Shown here one piece after another: positions 21,778-33,900 of a stretch of 64,000 nucleotides of DNA (the first letter of the stretch is position 1; the number at the start of each line of letters is the position of its first letter). The stretch comes from Tetraselmis striata. Taxonomy: Eukaryota; Chlorophyta; Chlorodendrophyceae; Chlorodendrales; Chlorodendraceae. The position numbers and the translations under genes were made by a program. The notes under the pieces are model-generated. The model searched no databases, was not told the DNA's origin, and was given only the letters and a program-made list of their open reading frames with translations. The DNA is taken from assembly GCA_006384855.1 (NCBI GenBank), contig VCJN01000960.1:17473-81472 (forward strand), given 5' to 3'.

Positions 21778-21782
21778 GCTCC
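21778..21782 (+). repeat. Target-site duplication, chromovirus copy 1 (left)
   Basis: GCTCC directly before the 5' LTR; repeated after the 3' LTR at 28181-28185. Confidence 0.9.
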
Positions 21783-22133
21783 TGTTAGGGTTGCGCCTAG
21801 CGACTACCCTAATACCACCTGCGACGTTTTATGGCCAAGTAATCTTACTGTTGTACTGCTGATATTTCAGCACGCGTATTATGTACTGGTACGGCCACAA
21901 CCAGGCGCCAGTAATAAATATTCCTTGTAACATAAATACAGTACGCGCTACAACTCCTAATCATCAGGATAGCGCTACTAGCTGCCTGTCCGCGGTGCCC
22001 AGTTGCACCGCTATAGGATAATTATCCAATGCCACCAGCATGTTGTAAGAGATTACATTCAGCAACCAACTCAATTCGCCAAACGCTACGAGTAAGAGTC
22101 TTGTTTCACTAAGTACTGCCACGAGTACTTACA
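21783..22133 (+). repeat. 5' LTR, chromovirus copy 1
   Basis: 351 bp, TGTTAGGGTTGCGCC to GAGTACTTACA, with TG...CA ends. Confidence 0.95.
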
Positions 22134-22134
22134 C

Positions 22135-22150
22135 TGGTTTCGGCTTCCTG
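22135..22150 (+). other. Primer-binding site, chromovirus copy 1
   Basis: TGGTTTCGGCTTCCTG one base after the LTR; TGG is complementary to a tRNA CCA end. The tRNA was not identified. Confidence 0.6.
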
Positions 22151-22287
22151 TTACGATCCATCTCCACCTGCCGACCCACCGCGACCTGCTCTCGCACGCA
22201 CGACGATACATTCGCGATTTCGCTGGTCCTGCCGACCCTTGGTAACGATGATGTACCCTTCAAACCTTATCCGAGTCGCATGTCGCC

Positions 22288-23124
22288 ATGGCATCGCACC
22301 GGAGCGCCCGTCAAGCCGGTTACCCTCCCGGTGGTCCACCCGCCGAGCAGTCTATGCGTCAAATTGTCGAGAAGAAGATGCTGGAAGCCCGCGTTGTGGC
22401 GCCAACCCAAAACATCTCTCACAAGCTCGCCGACGTTCATGACTTCCCGGCAGTCAAGGCTTTTCTGGAGAACTACGCGCGACACGGCAAGACCCGTCGG
22501 AGACTACGCGCGTGACATCGGCGCCAAGCCGAGCGACCCCAAGATAGCTACCTGTTGTGTCGACTTGCAGCGCAAGCTACAAGCCGCATTTGCCTTGTTG
22601 CATAATGAACCTTCGCTGTGCCTGAGTACTTGCAAGTGCAGCGTATTTTGCAGGTGATTCCCAAACACGAGAGAGCCGAGGTGCAAAGGATGGCTAACCA
22701 CAACAACGAGGTTGTCTTGACTCATGAAGTACTTTTCAGACATCTCTCGGCTATCGACGAGGAGCACCGCGTCGCTGTCGAGATTGCCCAAAGGAGGCAG
22801 ACCAACATCAAGAAACACAAGCGTCGCTACGAGGAGTATTCAGGTCGTTATCACATGCCAACCTCCACAAACCCGTGGTCACGCAACAACGGAGCATCAA
22901 CCAGCTCTGCCCCAAGTCATCCTGCTGCTCACAGCAGCTTCCCCAGTCGTCAACCAAAAAAGAGTCGCTTCTCTGGTGAGTGCGCCAAATGCGGCAAAAA
23001 AGGCCACTCAATTTATGAATGCCGCCATGCGTCTGAACATGACAAAGAACAGTTCAAAGCCAAAGTGGCAGCTAACAAGCTAGCCAAGCAAGTCGACAAG
23101 ATCGACTTACATAAAAACAAATGA
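22288..23124 (+). pseudogene. gag: Chromovirus copy 1 gag, internally deleted
   Basis: Starts MASHRSARQAGYPPGG like copy 2, but about 230 bp present in copy 2 are missing after 22470 and replaced by a short filler, which shifts the frame. The downstream part is intact: coiled segment HLSAIDEEHRVAVEIAQRR and a C-x2-C-x4-H-x4-C zinc knuckle (CAKCGKKGHSIYEC). It ends at TGA 23122-23124, followed by CGG and a short hairpin. The pol frame continues directly after the stop. Gag would form the virus-like particle and bind element RNA. Confidence 0.88.
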
Positions 23125-26100
23125 CGGTGTTGGGCGACATGCCAACCTGTGCCTCTCAATGTAATTGAGACAATTGACACTGACATGTCGCCGAGTCCAT
23201 GCAAACATGCATGCACTGCTAAACTGCCTGCTCAGCCCCTGCATGAGATCGAGGATACAGATGTCGATATGGTCGAGCATTGCGCTCCCGCGGCACTGAA
23301 CCCCTCCGACTCACAACCTGAGCATGAAGCTCATGGGTGTTCCTGTGCTCATTCACACCTCGTTGCCGACATCGAGGACGAGACAGGGTGCAGAAAAATG
23401 TCGACAAAAATGTCAAAGACAAAAAGATGCATGCTAAACTGCATGCCAAACTGACAATCATGCAAAAGAGATCTCGAGTGCGCAGAATGCGTACCAAAAA
23501 CAATAATCAAAAGAATGACACTGAAATTGACAAATATGCAAAACCAAATGCATGTCCAACTGACTCTGTTGTGTTTGACCAAGCAGAATTCAAGAGACTG
23601 AATTATGCCTATGGTCCAGTCACTTTTGATGCCTGTGCCTCAGCATATGATGCTGTCTGTTCAGATTATTGCAGTGCTGAAAAACCATTTCTGCAACAAA
23701 ATATCAAAGGTAAAACTGTGTTCATCAATCCAGTGTATGATGACACAGCCCTGCCTATCTTGCAGCATTTTGAGATGCAAAGACAAGAGTCACCTTTTGA
23801 CACAAGAGGTATTATTGTTATGCCCAGATGGTCCTCACAATTAGGACAATCCTGGAAACCACTGCTTTCAAAATATAAGAAAATTCATAGCTACCCGCCT
23901 GGAACATATCTGTTTCACACACCCAGTTCAGCGACTGATACTGAACCTATGGGACCCACTGAGTGGTAGGTTGATGTCTACCTGGCTGACTACACTGTTG
24001 AGGAACGTTCAGCCCAGGCAATTAATGACGTCGTTACCACTGAGGAACTCAAAACCATGCTGGCTGAACAGCAAGGTAAGGAATATAAACCAAAAGCCAC
24101 AAAGTCCCACCAGTCACGTATGATGACAGAAAAATGTTTTGTTACCAGCAAGTCTGATCATGACTTACTGCTATTACACCCAACATGTGCTGAATTTAAT
24201 ATAACACCTTCCGTACTGGTTGACAGCGGTGCTACTTTGAACTTTGCCAGCACCAAGTATGTCAAAGAAAATAAAATACCAACTACACCACTTCAAAACA
24301 AAGTAAGAGTTATTCTTGCTGATGGTAGAATGGTTCTCGCCTCACAAAAAATCACCCTTGAATTAAACATCAACAATTACACAATACCCATTGACTTCAC
24401 AGTCACACCGTTACAACATAATTTCAATCTGGTTTTAGGGATGCAATTCCTGAAACAACACAACCCACATGTTGATTGGGAATCTGGTCTGATGACATTT
24501 TCCACAGGACTAAAAGTCCAATGCCAAACAGAGCCCCGCCAGGCTAATGTCAGAATGGTTCATGCTAATGCCATGGCCAGAGAGATTGCCAAGCATGATC
24601 CTGACACAGTTTATTTCTGCGCCATTGTTAAACAATACAATGCCACCAAAGAGAATGATGAGCTCGATATTGATGATGAGATAAATACAATTGACACTGA
24701 CCAGTCTGCAGCTTATACCGCTCAGATCAGAGACTTATTGCGAAAGCATAAACCAATATGCTCTCCGCTTGACAACCTTCCACAATTACGCCCTGGTCTT
24801 GATCATGAGATCCCTCTTGTTCCTGATGCTCAAGTTCCTGCAGGAAAAATATACAGATTATCACCTGCAGAATTAGAGGAACTAAGAACACAACTGAATT
24901 CTTTTCTTGAGAAACAGTTTATACAGGAGTCCTTCTCTCCATATGCAGCTCCTGTTCTCTTCGCCCGCAAGGCCAATGGCGGTCTGCGCATGTGCATTGA
25001 CTACCGTCAATTGAATAAGTACACCAAAAAGGTCGAGTTCCCTGTTCCACCTGCTGATGCATTACTTGATATGCTATCTGGTGCTACTGTCTATTCAGCT
25101 CTTGATCTCGCCTTAGGTTATCACCAACTCCGGATTAATCCACCTGATGTTCCTAAGACAGCGTTCCGAACTGTCTATGGCCAATTCGAGTGGCTAGTAA
25201 TGCCATTTGGACTCACCAGTGCTCCCTCCTCTTTTCAACGCCTGATGACATCTATACTCCAGCCACACAAGCATACCTTTATACTTGTATACCTGGATGA
25301 TGTCTTGAGGAACATTTGCAACATTTGGACACAGCTCTTACTATGCTCGAGTCTAATGACATTAGACTACGATTACAGAAATGCTGGTTTGCCAAGAATG
25401 AACTAGAATACCTTGGACATATGGTATCACACGCTGGCCTAAGACCCTCGCCTAATAAAATCAAGGCTGTTCAGGATTGGCCCAGGCCTAAGAACGTTCA
25501 GAATGTCCAACAATATCTTGGTTTCTGCAATTTTTACCGACGCTATGTGCGCAATTATTCTGCTATTGCAGCACCGTTATATGCCCTCACAAGAAAGGAT
25601 AAAATATTTGATTGGACAGTTGAATGCCAAGCTGCATTTGTAAAACTGAAGCAAGCCTTGTGCCAGTCCCCAGTGCTGGCAAGCCCTATCACCGGCAAAG
25701 ATGCTGAGTTTGTAGTGGCTACTGACGCCAGCAAATATGCCTTAGGTGCAGTTCTGCTCCAGGCTAATGCTGATGGCCACTTACACCCCTGCAGCTATTA
25801 TGCAAAGACAATGCAGGCTGCACAAACAAATTATCCCACCTATGACCAAGAACTCTTGGGTGTGGTATGTGCTCTGAAAGAATGGCGCTGCTACTTGGAA
25901 GGCAGTCGCCGTATTACAGTTATAACTGACCATGCCACATTGAGGCATTTGCCTACACAGGAAGGACTAGGCAGACGCCATGCCCTATGGTTACATGAAA
26001 TTTCACCATACATGGCAGTCAACCCACAGACTAATGAACCTGTGTTGCAGATATTATATCGCAAAGGCGCTGACAATGAGGCTGATGCTCTCTCTCGCCG

Positions 26101-27709
26101 CCCTGACTTGCATTATGCATTGACTGAATATGAAAACCAGCTGGTCGAAGCTGACCTTGAACAAATGCAGGACTATTTGTCAGCAATGTCCGCCTTGCAG
26201 ATTGACAGCAAGCTAATCAACAAGATCAAAGCTGCCTACATCACTGATGTTGCCTACAGTCATGGACGCACCCCCAACGGTGTGCGACAAGATGAGACTG
26301 ATGGTCTCTACTACATGGCAGATAAGGTCTGTATACCCAATGATTCTGAACTGAGAAAACTCATCATTGAGGAGTATCATGTTGGTAATGGACATCCCAA
26401 CCATACCCGCACTCTTGCCAACATACTGCGTATGTTTTGGTGGCCACGTATGAATACCACAGTCAAGCATTACTGCAAACACTGTGATACTTGCGTTAGA
26501 ATCAAAGCAGCTACCACCAAGCCTCATGGTTCTTTATTTCCCTTGCCAAAGGCAACCAAGTCTTGGGAGATAATCTCAATGGATTTTATAACCAACTTAC
26601 CTGAGGTGGATGGCTACGATGCTATTGCTACGTTTGTTGATACATTCACCAAACAGTCACATTTTGTGCCATGCAATATTAAGATTGATGCGACACAGCT
26701 GGCCAGATTATATTTGGACAATATTTACAGACACCATGGTCTCAGCAGATGTATCATCTCTGACAGAGATCCCAGGTTCACTTCAGTGTTCTGGAAATCA
26801 TTGTTTACAGCTCTACAAACTAAGCTAAATATTTCCAGCGCTTATCACCCGCAAACTGACGGTCAAACTGAACGCACCCACAGAACTATTGAGCAAATAT
26901 TACGTGCGTTTGTTCACAAGCAACATGACTCTTGGTTAAGTCATTTGGCTCTTGCTGAATTTTCTTACAACAATTCAGTCCATTCAGCAACACATTATGC
27001 CCCTTTTGAGGCAATTTATGGCATGATGCCACTGACACCACCTGATCTGATTGCTACTGCCAACCAAGATGCACGCAACACAGTTGCAAATATTCAAGAT
27101 ATTCACATGTTAATTACTGAGCAACTGAAGCTTGCTGATGAATATCAAAAGGTCTATGCCGACCGCAAAACCAGCCCTGTTGAGTTCGCAGAAGGAGACA
27201 AAGTCTGGCTCTCAACGGAGCACTTGCTCATACGCAACCAGCCGGCGCGCAAGTTCCGACAGCGCTACATCGGCCCCTACCCGGTCACAGCCAAGATCTC
27301 CAGCCAGGCGTATCGTCTGCGCCTGCCACCAACGTTCGACTGCCACAATGTGTTTCACATCAGTCGACTGCGCCAGTGCGTCAACCCAGATGCACAGCCC
27401 GATACAATACCGTCCAGTGTGGAGCCCCCTGTCGACGAGTTCGTCGTTGAACGCGTGCTCGATTTCTCTATCGAGCGCCGCGAGGATCTGTACAAGCGAG
27501 GACTCTGCCTCGTCTTTCTGGTGCGTTGGCTGAACTACGACTCAAGTCATGACAGCTGGGAACCATACAGCGCGCTGCGACGTGTCGAGGCGCTACACGA
27601 TTTCGCGAAGACGAGCCGACATCTGCAAGACACGCTACGCTCAAAGGAATACGCCAACCTGCGAGCGCGCCACCCGTCACGTTTTCCAGAGTCCATCCCG
27701 GAGCGTTGA
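23125..27709 (+). pseudogene. pol: Chromovirus copy 1 pol, nearly complete but broken
   Basis: Domains in order: an acidic lead; a Dam-methylase-like domain (about 23570-23940: FDACASAYDAVCSDYC, VFINPVYDD, GIIVMPRWSS); retropepsin with VLVDSGATLNFAS (about 24210); RT with GGLRMCIDYRQLNKY and ILVYLDDVL (about 24970-25310); RNase H with VVATDASKYALGAVLL (about 25705); integrase with an H-x-H/C-x2-C zinc site (HVGNGHPNH, CKHCDTC) and a D, D, E core (SMDF; SDRDPRF; TDGQTERTH); and a C-terminal chromodomain (VERVLDFS, LVRWLNYDSSHDSWEPY, about 27435-27600). Breaks: a 1-nt deletion near 23395, TAG 23967-23969 where copy 2 has TAT, and a 19-bp deletion between CTTGA repeats at 25304 right after YLDD. 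From 25316 to 27709 the frame is open for 797 codons. Confidence 0.93.
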
Positions 27710-27815
27710 CACCTACTGCTGCTGTTGCTGTTGCTATATCACGCTTCCACCGCCAACCGACATCTGGGCCAGGCCTTCGGCGACGCGAAAAGACACTTTC
27801 CAGTTCGTCATTTAT

Positions 27816-27829
27816 CAGAGGGGTGGGAA
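27816..27829 (+). other. Polypurine tract, chromovirus copy 1
   Basis: CAGAGGGGTGGGAA immediately before the 3' LTR; primes plus-strand DNA synthesis in this class. Confidence 0.75.
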
Positions 27830-28180
27830 TGTTAGGGTTGCGCCTAGCGACTACCCTAATACCACCTGCGACGTTTTATGGCCAAGTAATCTTACTGTTG
27901 TACAGCTGATATTTCAGCACGCGTATTATGTACTGGTACGGCCACAACCAGGCGCCAGTAATAAATATTCCTTGTAACATAAATACAGTACGCGCTACAA
28001 CTCCTAATCATCAGGATAGCGCTACTAGCTGCCTGTCCGCGGTGCCCAGTTGCACCGCTATAGGATAATTATCCAATGCCACCAGCATGTTGTAAGAGAT
28101 AACATTCAGCAACCAACTCAATTCGCCAAACGCTACGAGTAAGAGTCTTGTTTCACTAAGTACTGCCACGAGTACTTACA
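27830..28180 (+). repeat. 3' LTR, chromovirus copy 1
   Basis: 351 bp, differing from the 5' LTR at about two positions (for example TACAGCTG versus TACTGCTG). Confidence 0.95.
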
Positions 28181-28360
28181 GCTCCCCGCGCCTCATCGTT
28201 GAGCTACCCGTACCCAAAGCAAAACAGGGAACCTCATGGACACGCACGGTATTATTCTTTCCGTACTCTACATCCGTTCCGCGGCGAATATTTTGGTTGA
28301 ACGCCTTAGTCGCGAGATTGACCGCGGCGACTGGTCTAGGGCTTGGTCTAGGTCGTAAAT
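28181..28360 (+). pseudogene. DIRS-like RNase H, 3' part after the chromovirus insertion
   Basis: Starts with the duplicated GCTCC. One frame reads ILYIRSAANILVERLSREIDRGDW (shown as LYIRSAANILVERLSREIDR and GDW), the block that ends RNase H in DIRS-type pol. It therefore continues the sequence stopped at 21782. Confidence 0.7.
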
Positions 28361-29095
28361 GACCTCACTTCGATAATGCCCTATGTGTATGGTCAATAGT
28401 GCTTATACCAAGGGTGTTGTGGTATGAGTACAGGGGCTGTGGTAGTTTCCCATGCCTAATTGTGCACACGAGTGGCGTAATTTGTGGTTTTGAAGCGCTG
28501 GCTCAAGGTAGTGAGAAGCCTTGCTTTTGCCCGAATGAAAGTCTTGACGGCAACAGCTACCACACGTGGCAATATGGAGTGTATCGCGCTATCGCGGCAT
28601 TTCCTCCCAGCCGTACGATCCTGAGTAACACGCATGCACGCGCGCACGGTCTCAGTAGTGTAGCCGCGCATGGGCATGTGGATCAAAGTCGCAAACCCCA
28701 TACTTATGTGGAGCGGTGTAGATAGGATTTACGACCGCGCATGGGCGCCCACTTCGAGCAAACACCGTAATGTAAGGCAGAAATTATCATTCGTCAACGA
28801 AACGCGCGCGCGGTATGTGCCCACTGTATAGGAACCGCGGGACCCGCCGATACAACCGGGCCTTTCTCCGACGGTCCAGCACCCGCAGCTAACCCCAAGT
28901 TACGATTCGCAAATAAACGATATCGCGCGGGATGCGCATTTCGCTCTCGAACGCGCAATACGTCCGCTGCGGCCTCCTTCTCCAGCCACTCATCGTCATA
29001 ACAATACCCAGCAGCTCGCGTCTGGAGACGTGAATGCCGGGCCCGGCGGCCTGAGCGCTGCGCCATAACTGCAACAGTTGCTCCTGGCTTCAGGG
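28361..29095. other. No gene recognised
   Basis: Short frames only, no motif. It probably includes the remaining 3' part of the DIRS-like element; its end could not be located. Confidence 0.5.
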
Positions 29096-30404
29096 ATGGC
29101 CGGCCCGCCGGCTGCTAAGCCCGAAGCCCCTACGGCCAGAAGACCGCCGATGTCGGGGCGCAGCCCGAAGCCCCGCGCTGTCCACCCCGCGGGTCATGTG
29201 CCCGCCCAGGAGCCGAACAAAGCTGCACTAGCCCAGCCGGTCTCCCCCAACGGCGAGGGCAGCCCGTAGGGCCGCTAGCGCGACGCTCCCAGCCCGCCTT
29301 CGCGCGCCGGGTGTTGTGCTTGCCAAGAGGCCTCCGCGCCCCACGCCCCTCAAGATCCCCGGCAGCGACGCGCAGGAGCTGTGCGCCGAGGAATCAAGCC
29401 GGAGGAGGGGCATGCTCGGGGCAATCGCCCGCCATTATGTCGTCACCTGGCTTCACATGTCGCCAAGTACATTCCTTGTCCGCTCGCCGGTTGAGCGGTC
29501 GTCTCGTATGCGAGAAGTCCCGGGATCGATTCCTAGTTGATGTATTTCGGCAATATCGTCCCGCGTTGCCTGGGTTTAACCAGTTGATGCATTAGTCCTT
29601 CGGGGTTCAAATGAGGCAAGGGTCTTAAGGGCTATGCCAGACCCACGACTGCAATTGGCGCAATGAGAGGCCTAGGTCAAGTGAGGGGCGGCTTCAGCCG
29701 AGCGATGTCCCGAGGCGAACTTTATGTCGTCACCCGGTGGCTTCTAACGAGGAAATACGCTCCAATGGAAGGAAGGGGAGTCCGGTCGGAGGAATGAGCT
29801 CCTACAACGTTTCTCCGACCATTCATAGGAGGGAAAATGAGATCACCGACGAATGATATTAAAAACTGAAAAGGGCGCGGCGACCGTTTCCCTACAGTCG
29901 GATAATCCGGAAGAATCCGTAGGATTTCTACATTGTAGTTTCAAGGACGAATGATAACTTCTGCATAAGTACTGTGTTCACGTGAATTAATCTTGGCCCA
30001 GCAACTACCGTACCGTACCCGTACAGGCCTCATGCGGGATGCGGGCGGCCGCTTTTCGGCGGCTTGATGTTTTGATTTTCTAGTACTACTTTTAGCAGTA
30101 GGTGGATTTGTTACTGCCCTTTTTGTAATTCACACAGGTACTTCGAAAAGAGTATAGAGGTTCCTTAAAATCCTCAAGACCCGTCGACGGCTTGCGGGGA
30201 TGATTGCTTGAAGCAGGTTGTCCCCTCATTGTTGTGGGGCTGCCAAACAAACGTAGCAATATAGACCACGAGGTCGGTGCCGAACCACCGCCCAAAACGC
30301 CGGCAGGGCCAGTGTCACAGGCGCCCCCTCGCGTGGAGGCCGACAGGATGGCCGACGAGGTGCGCGCCGTCGCTGCATATAGTGGGCGGCTCTTTCTGCC
30401 AGTT
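29096..30404 (+). other. Possible upstream exons of the RIIalpha-domain gene
   Basis: Three proline-rich open pieces have coding-like composition on the plus strand: 29096-29268 (begins ATG; MAGPPAAKPEAPTARRPP), 29320-29400 (KRPPRPTPLKIPGSDAQELC) and about 30270-30380 (EPPPKTPAGPVSQAPPRVEA then DRMADEVRAVAA). They lie 5' of a gene whose first exon is missing and resemble it in style, but no joins could be proved, and a SINE-like sequence lies between them. 29560-30200 is otherwise empty. Confidence 0.25.
29480..29545 (+). repeat. tRNA-derived SINE-like sequence
   Basis: CGGTTGAGCGGTCGTCTCGT (A-box side), a perfect TCTCG/CGAGA stem, then CCCGGGATCGATTCCT, a B-box/T-arm look-alike. Acceptor-stem pairing is absent, so it is not a tRNA gene. 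Confidence 0.4.
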
Positions 30405-30968
30405 TGAGAACGAATAAATAGCAGGACGAATGCACCGCCGTCGGGCGTGCGTCGCGGCGGTAGTGGTAGGGTCAATGACCGCTCTCAGAGCAGCGCTGCC
30501 GCTGGCCGTGGCGACGGTGGTGGTGGCGGTGGTTGCTGTCCTGAGACGAGGGACGAGGGGCTATGGGAGGTAACGACTTGGGCGGGACGGGGCCACTCGG
30601 GTGCTGGCGCGCCAGCTCGGCAGCTGCCCGTCACGTGGGGACCGAGAGGGCTGCCCAAGAGGGCCAAGCGCGGCGCGGCGTAGTGTGCGCGCTGCCCAGC
30701 GCCGCCCAGTATCACCACCTTCGTATCCCGAGCTCGCGCTGCCTGTCCTGACCTCGATTGGCCTGGTTGTGCCTGCTGGGCGCTGGCGGAAGAGGGCTCA
30801 CGTTGTACTCGCGAGCTCGACGGCGGACGGGGGAGGAGCAGGACGGGGGTGGGGGGGGGGGGGGGGGGGGGTGAAGAAGGGCGGGGGCGCAAGGGGGGTG
30901 GGGTGCGGGTGGGGGTGGGGGACGAGCGCGGCTGAAACGCTACTGCCTGTGGTGCCTCCGCGTGGCAG
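30405..30968. other. Upstream/intron region of the RIIalpha-domain gene
   Basis: GC-rich. It contains a run of about 22 G's at 30850-30871 on the plus strand, the opposite orientation from nearly all other tracts in this gene. Confidence 0.5.
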
Positions 30969-33900
30969 GGCGCCTCCAAGGCGCGCAAGTCGCCCGGCAA
31001 GATCGCGGGCCTGGTAGGGCGGTGGGAGCAGCTGAGCGCTGGCGGCAGCAACGCCGGCGGCGCGTCGTCCCCTAAGCCGCAGCAGCCGGTGCGGACGTCG
31101 TTCCGCCGCGACGACCCGCCTGCCACCCCGCCCGCGGAGCTGCCCAAGGTCAGCCCGGTACGGCCCTGCTAGCGAGCCCCGCCCAGCCCTGACCTGTGTG
31201 CACCAGCCAGATGCGGCAGAGGGAGATGAGCTCCCCCTGAAGCTCCTCCGATGGCCACACCACCTGCTCTCCCCACCCGCTATCCCCTACCTCCGCTCAA
31301 GGTTGCCGGCCGGCTGGTGGCCACAGGCGGCGGACTATGAAGAGAGCGTATCCTCTGAGGACGCCAGAGGTGGCGGCGGCAGCAGTGGTGGCGGCGATGC
31401 CGATAGTGGTGGCGGAAAGGCGCCCGCAGAGCTGCTTGACCTTGAGCGTGATGACGGCGACATGCTGCCGCCGCACCTGCGCGCCGCCGCCAGTGTGGGC
31501 GAGGATTTCTCCGCCGACATGAGCCCGGTACGGTCGGTAGCGGAGCAGCGGCGCATGGTGGCGTCCGGCTTGGCTCACGCCAGCCCGGACCTGGTGGACC
31601 TGGACGACAGCAGCGAGGAGGAGGGGCTGGCGGAGGAGGTGGAGATGGATGCCTTACACGGCATGGCATTGAGTCCACTGAGGGGGGATGAGGCTGTCAG
31701 ACGAGTGGGGCTAGAGGAGAAGGAGGGCAGCATCATTGACCTGGAGGGCGAGGAGGGGGAGCTGGTGGCGGAGGATGAGGCGGAAGGCGGCCTGGCCGGC
31801 ATGACGATGAGCCCGCTGAGGGGGGATGAGGCTGTCAGACGAGTGGGGCTGGAGGAGCAGGAGGGCAGCATCATTGACCTGGAGAGCGAGGAGGGGAAGC
31901 TGGCGGCGGAGGATGAGGCAGAGGGCGGCCTGGCCGGCATGACGATGAGCCCGCTGAGGGCGGAGGAGGCCGGCGGGAGAGTGGGGCTGGAGGAGCAGGA
32001 GGGCGGCATTATTGACCTGGAGAGCAAGGAGGGGGAACTGGCGGCGGAGGATGAGGCGGAAGGCGGCCTGGCCGGCATGACGATGAGCCCGCTGAGGGGG
32101 GAGGAGGCCGGCGGGCGACTGGGGCTGGAGGAGCAGGAGGGCAGCATCATTGACCTGGAGAGCGAGGAGGGGGAGCTGGCGGCGGAGGATGAGGCGGAGG
32201 GCGGCCTGGCCGGCATAACGATGAGCCCGCTGAGGGGGGAGGAGGCCGGTGGGAGAGTGGGGCTCGATGTGGAAGCGGGCGGGCTGGTGGATCTGGACGC
32301 GGCGGAGGAGCTGCTGGCGGAGCTGTCGCCCGGCGCGACCGGCGCGCTGGACAGCAGCTTGGACGTGGGGCGGGCGGGGCTGGGTGCGGTGGCGCGCTGG
32401 GCGGGCGGCGAGGGCCTGGAGGCGGAGGAGGAGATCGTGTTCTACGAGGACGACGAGGGGGGCGGGGACGAGGGCGCAGAGTGGGGGGCCGAGGAGGGCG
32501 AGGAGGAGCTGGAGCTGGATACGGAGCTGGCGGCCAGCGCGCATCGCATGCCGGCGGGTGGTGGCTACGGTGAGCGCCCTGAGGCCCTGGTGCCCCCCCC
32601 CCCCCCCCCCCCTCCCCCCACACACACATAGACACACACACACACACCTAAACCCAACACCCGATTACCTAAAGCTCTGACAGGGCAGCCTTTGCCTCAC
32701 ATTACTTAAAGCATATGCATGCGCACACAGACATATGCATATGTGATCAACACATATTTAATGTTGATGTGGTAAGCGGTTGGACATGCGCTTTTTAGTA
32801 CTGTTTTATACCCCGGCTCGAATGCCTGCCATGTGAGGTATGAATATGCCCGCTGCCCACTGCCTGTTGTCATACACTTTGCTTCTTCCCTTCACGGTTC
32901 AATGAGTATTGTGTGCGGGTGCTGGTGGTCAGTTGTGGCAGGATGTGGTACATATTTTGAATATCAACGATAACATGCCGTATGTGAGGCCCTCCATCAC
33001 AATGTAATTCCCTGGCCCCGGCATGTACTGCAATACTGCCGCCATAGAAGTGAGGACTGATTGCCAGATATTGACCACCACCTCCCTCCCTCTTTATGCG
33101 CAATAATGCCTACAGCTTTGATGGCGTACGGCTGGAAATGAACGATGTACTGTGCACTGTCCTGATCGGCGGGTATAATCCGCAATCAGACCATGTAACG
33201 TCTTGCGCTGCAGGTGGCTATGCGGACGAGGAGTTTCCGGTCGAGGAGGAGGAGGAGGAGGAGGAGGAGGAGGAGGAGGAGGAGGAGGGCGGCTTTGTGC
33301 GTGTGGAGGTGCCGGCCAGGCGCCCCGGGCAGGGCCCTGTGCAGCACGGCAGCATGCTGGCGGCCGCGGGCGACGAGGAATTTGACGTTAGCGAGGAGGA
33401 GGAGGAGGAGGGGGGGATCGAGGAGGCGATGCTGGGCGCTGGGGAGGAGGAAGAGATGGAAAAGGAGGAGGTGGAGCGGGGGCTGGCGGCGGTGAATCCG
33501 GCTGCGGACAGCTCGGGCCAGGAGCTGGCGGCGGCAGGCGACGAGGAGTTTGATGTGAGTGAGGATGAGGAGGATGAGGAGGAGCGGGGGCTGGCGGCGG
33601 TGGAGCCGGCTGCGGGCAGCTTGCGCCAGGAGCTGGCAGCGGCGGCGGCGTATGCAGACGAGGAGTTTGACGTGGAGGATGAGGAAGACGCTGAGGTGGA
33701 GGCGTACGCGGCGGGGGAGCTGCTGCCAGGAGAGGTGAGTCAGCGCCCCCCCCCCCTCCCCCCCCCCCCACCCCCCCTCCCCCTCCCCCCCCCAACAGCC
33801 CCCCTTGTCCCCCAAGCTTAGTTGGCGCGCCGCCAAGGGCCCGGGTCCAGCGCTCAAACTGGCGGCCGCCCCCCAATTGCTGTGCGCCGAAGTTGTGTGA

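Larger units (their letters stand above)
20550..21782 (+). pseudogene. DIRS-like retrotransposon reverse transcriptase/RNase H, 5' part, decayed
   Basis: Reading across frames gives, in order: KPGTNNWRLFINLRPSN (RT finger), MDLQDGVYTARI, then RILPYMDDFMFLA with the YMDD catalytic box (near 20920), KGVWDEPTKKLVYLPRTY, RELVSFAAKCQFLYLAIAPARF (the thumb block typical of DIRS/Ngaro RT), and YLHVDSSSYGWGAVLNEHHE with the RNase H D and GWGAVL. Stops and frameshifts (for example TAG at 20713 and 20845) show it is dead. It is cut at 21782 by a chromovirus insertion and resumes at 28181. RT and RNase H would copy the element RNA through a circular intermediate, with a tyrosine recombinase for integration; no recombinase is seen in this copy. 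Confidence 0.8.
21783..28180 (+). mobile_element. Chromovirus (Ty3/gypsy LTR retrotransposon with chromodomain), copy 1
   Basis: 6398 bp: 351-bp LTRs, primer-binding site, gag, pol and polypurine tract, flanked by 5-bp duplication GCTCC. Gene order is Gag zinc knuckle, Dam-like domain, protease, RT, RNase H, integrase, chromodomain. The LTRs differ at only about two positions, so insertion is recent, yet coding is broken: a gag deletion, a 1-nt deletion near 23395, a TAG at 23967-23969 and a 19-bp deletion near 25304. It sits inside a DIRS-like RNase H. Confidence 0.95.

Noticed and set aside
21783-28180. Endogenous retrovirus with envelope
   Set aside because: No frame between the chromodomain stop and the 3' LTR (about 120 bp) could encode an envelope; it is an LTR retrotransposon.
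29480-29545. Functional tRNA gene
   Set aside because: No acceptor stem and a four-base anticodon loop; SINE-like at best.
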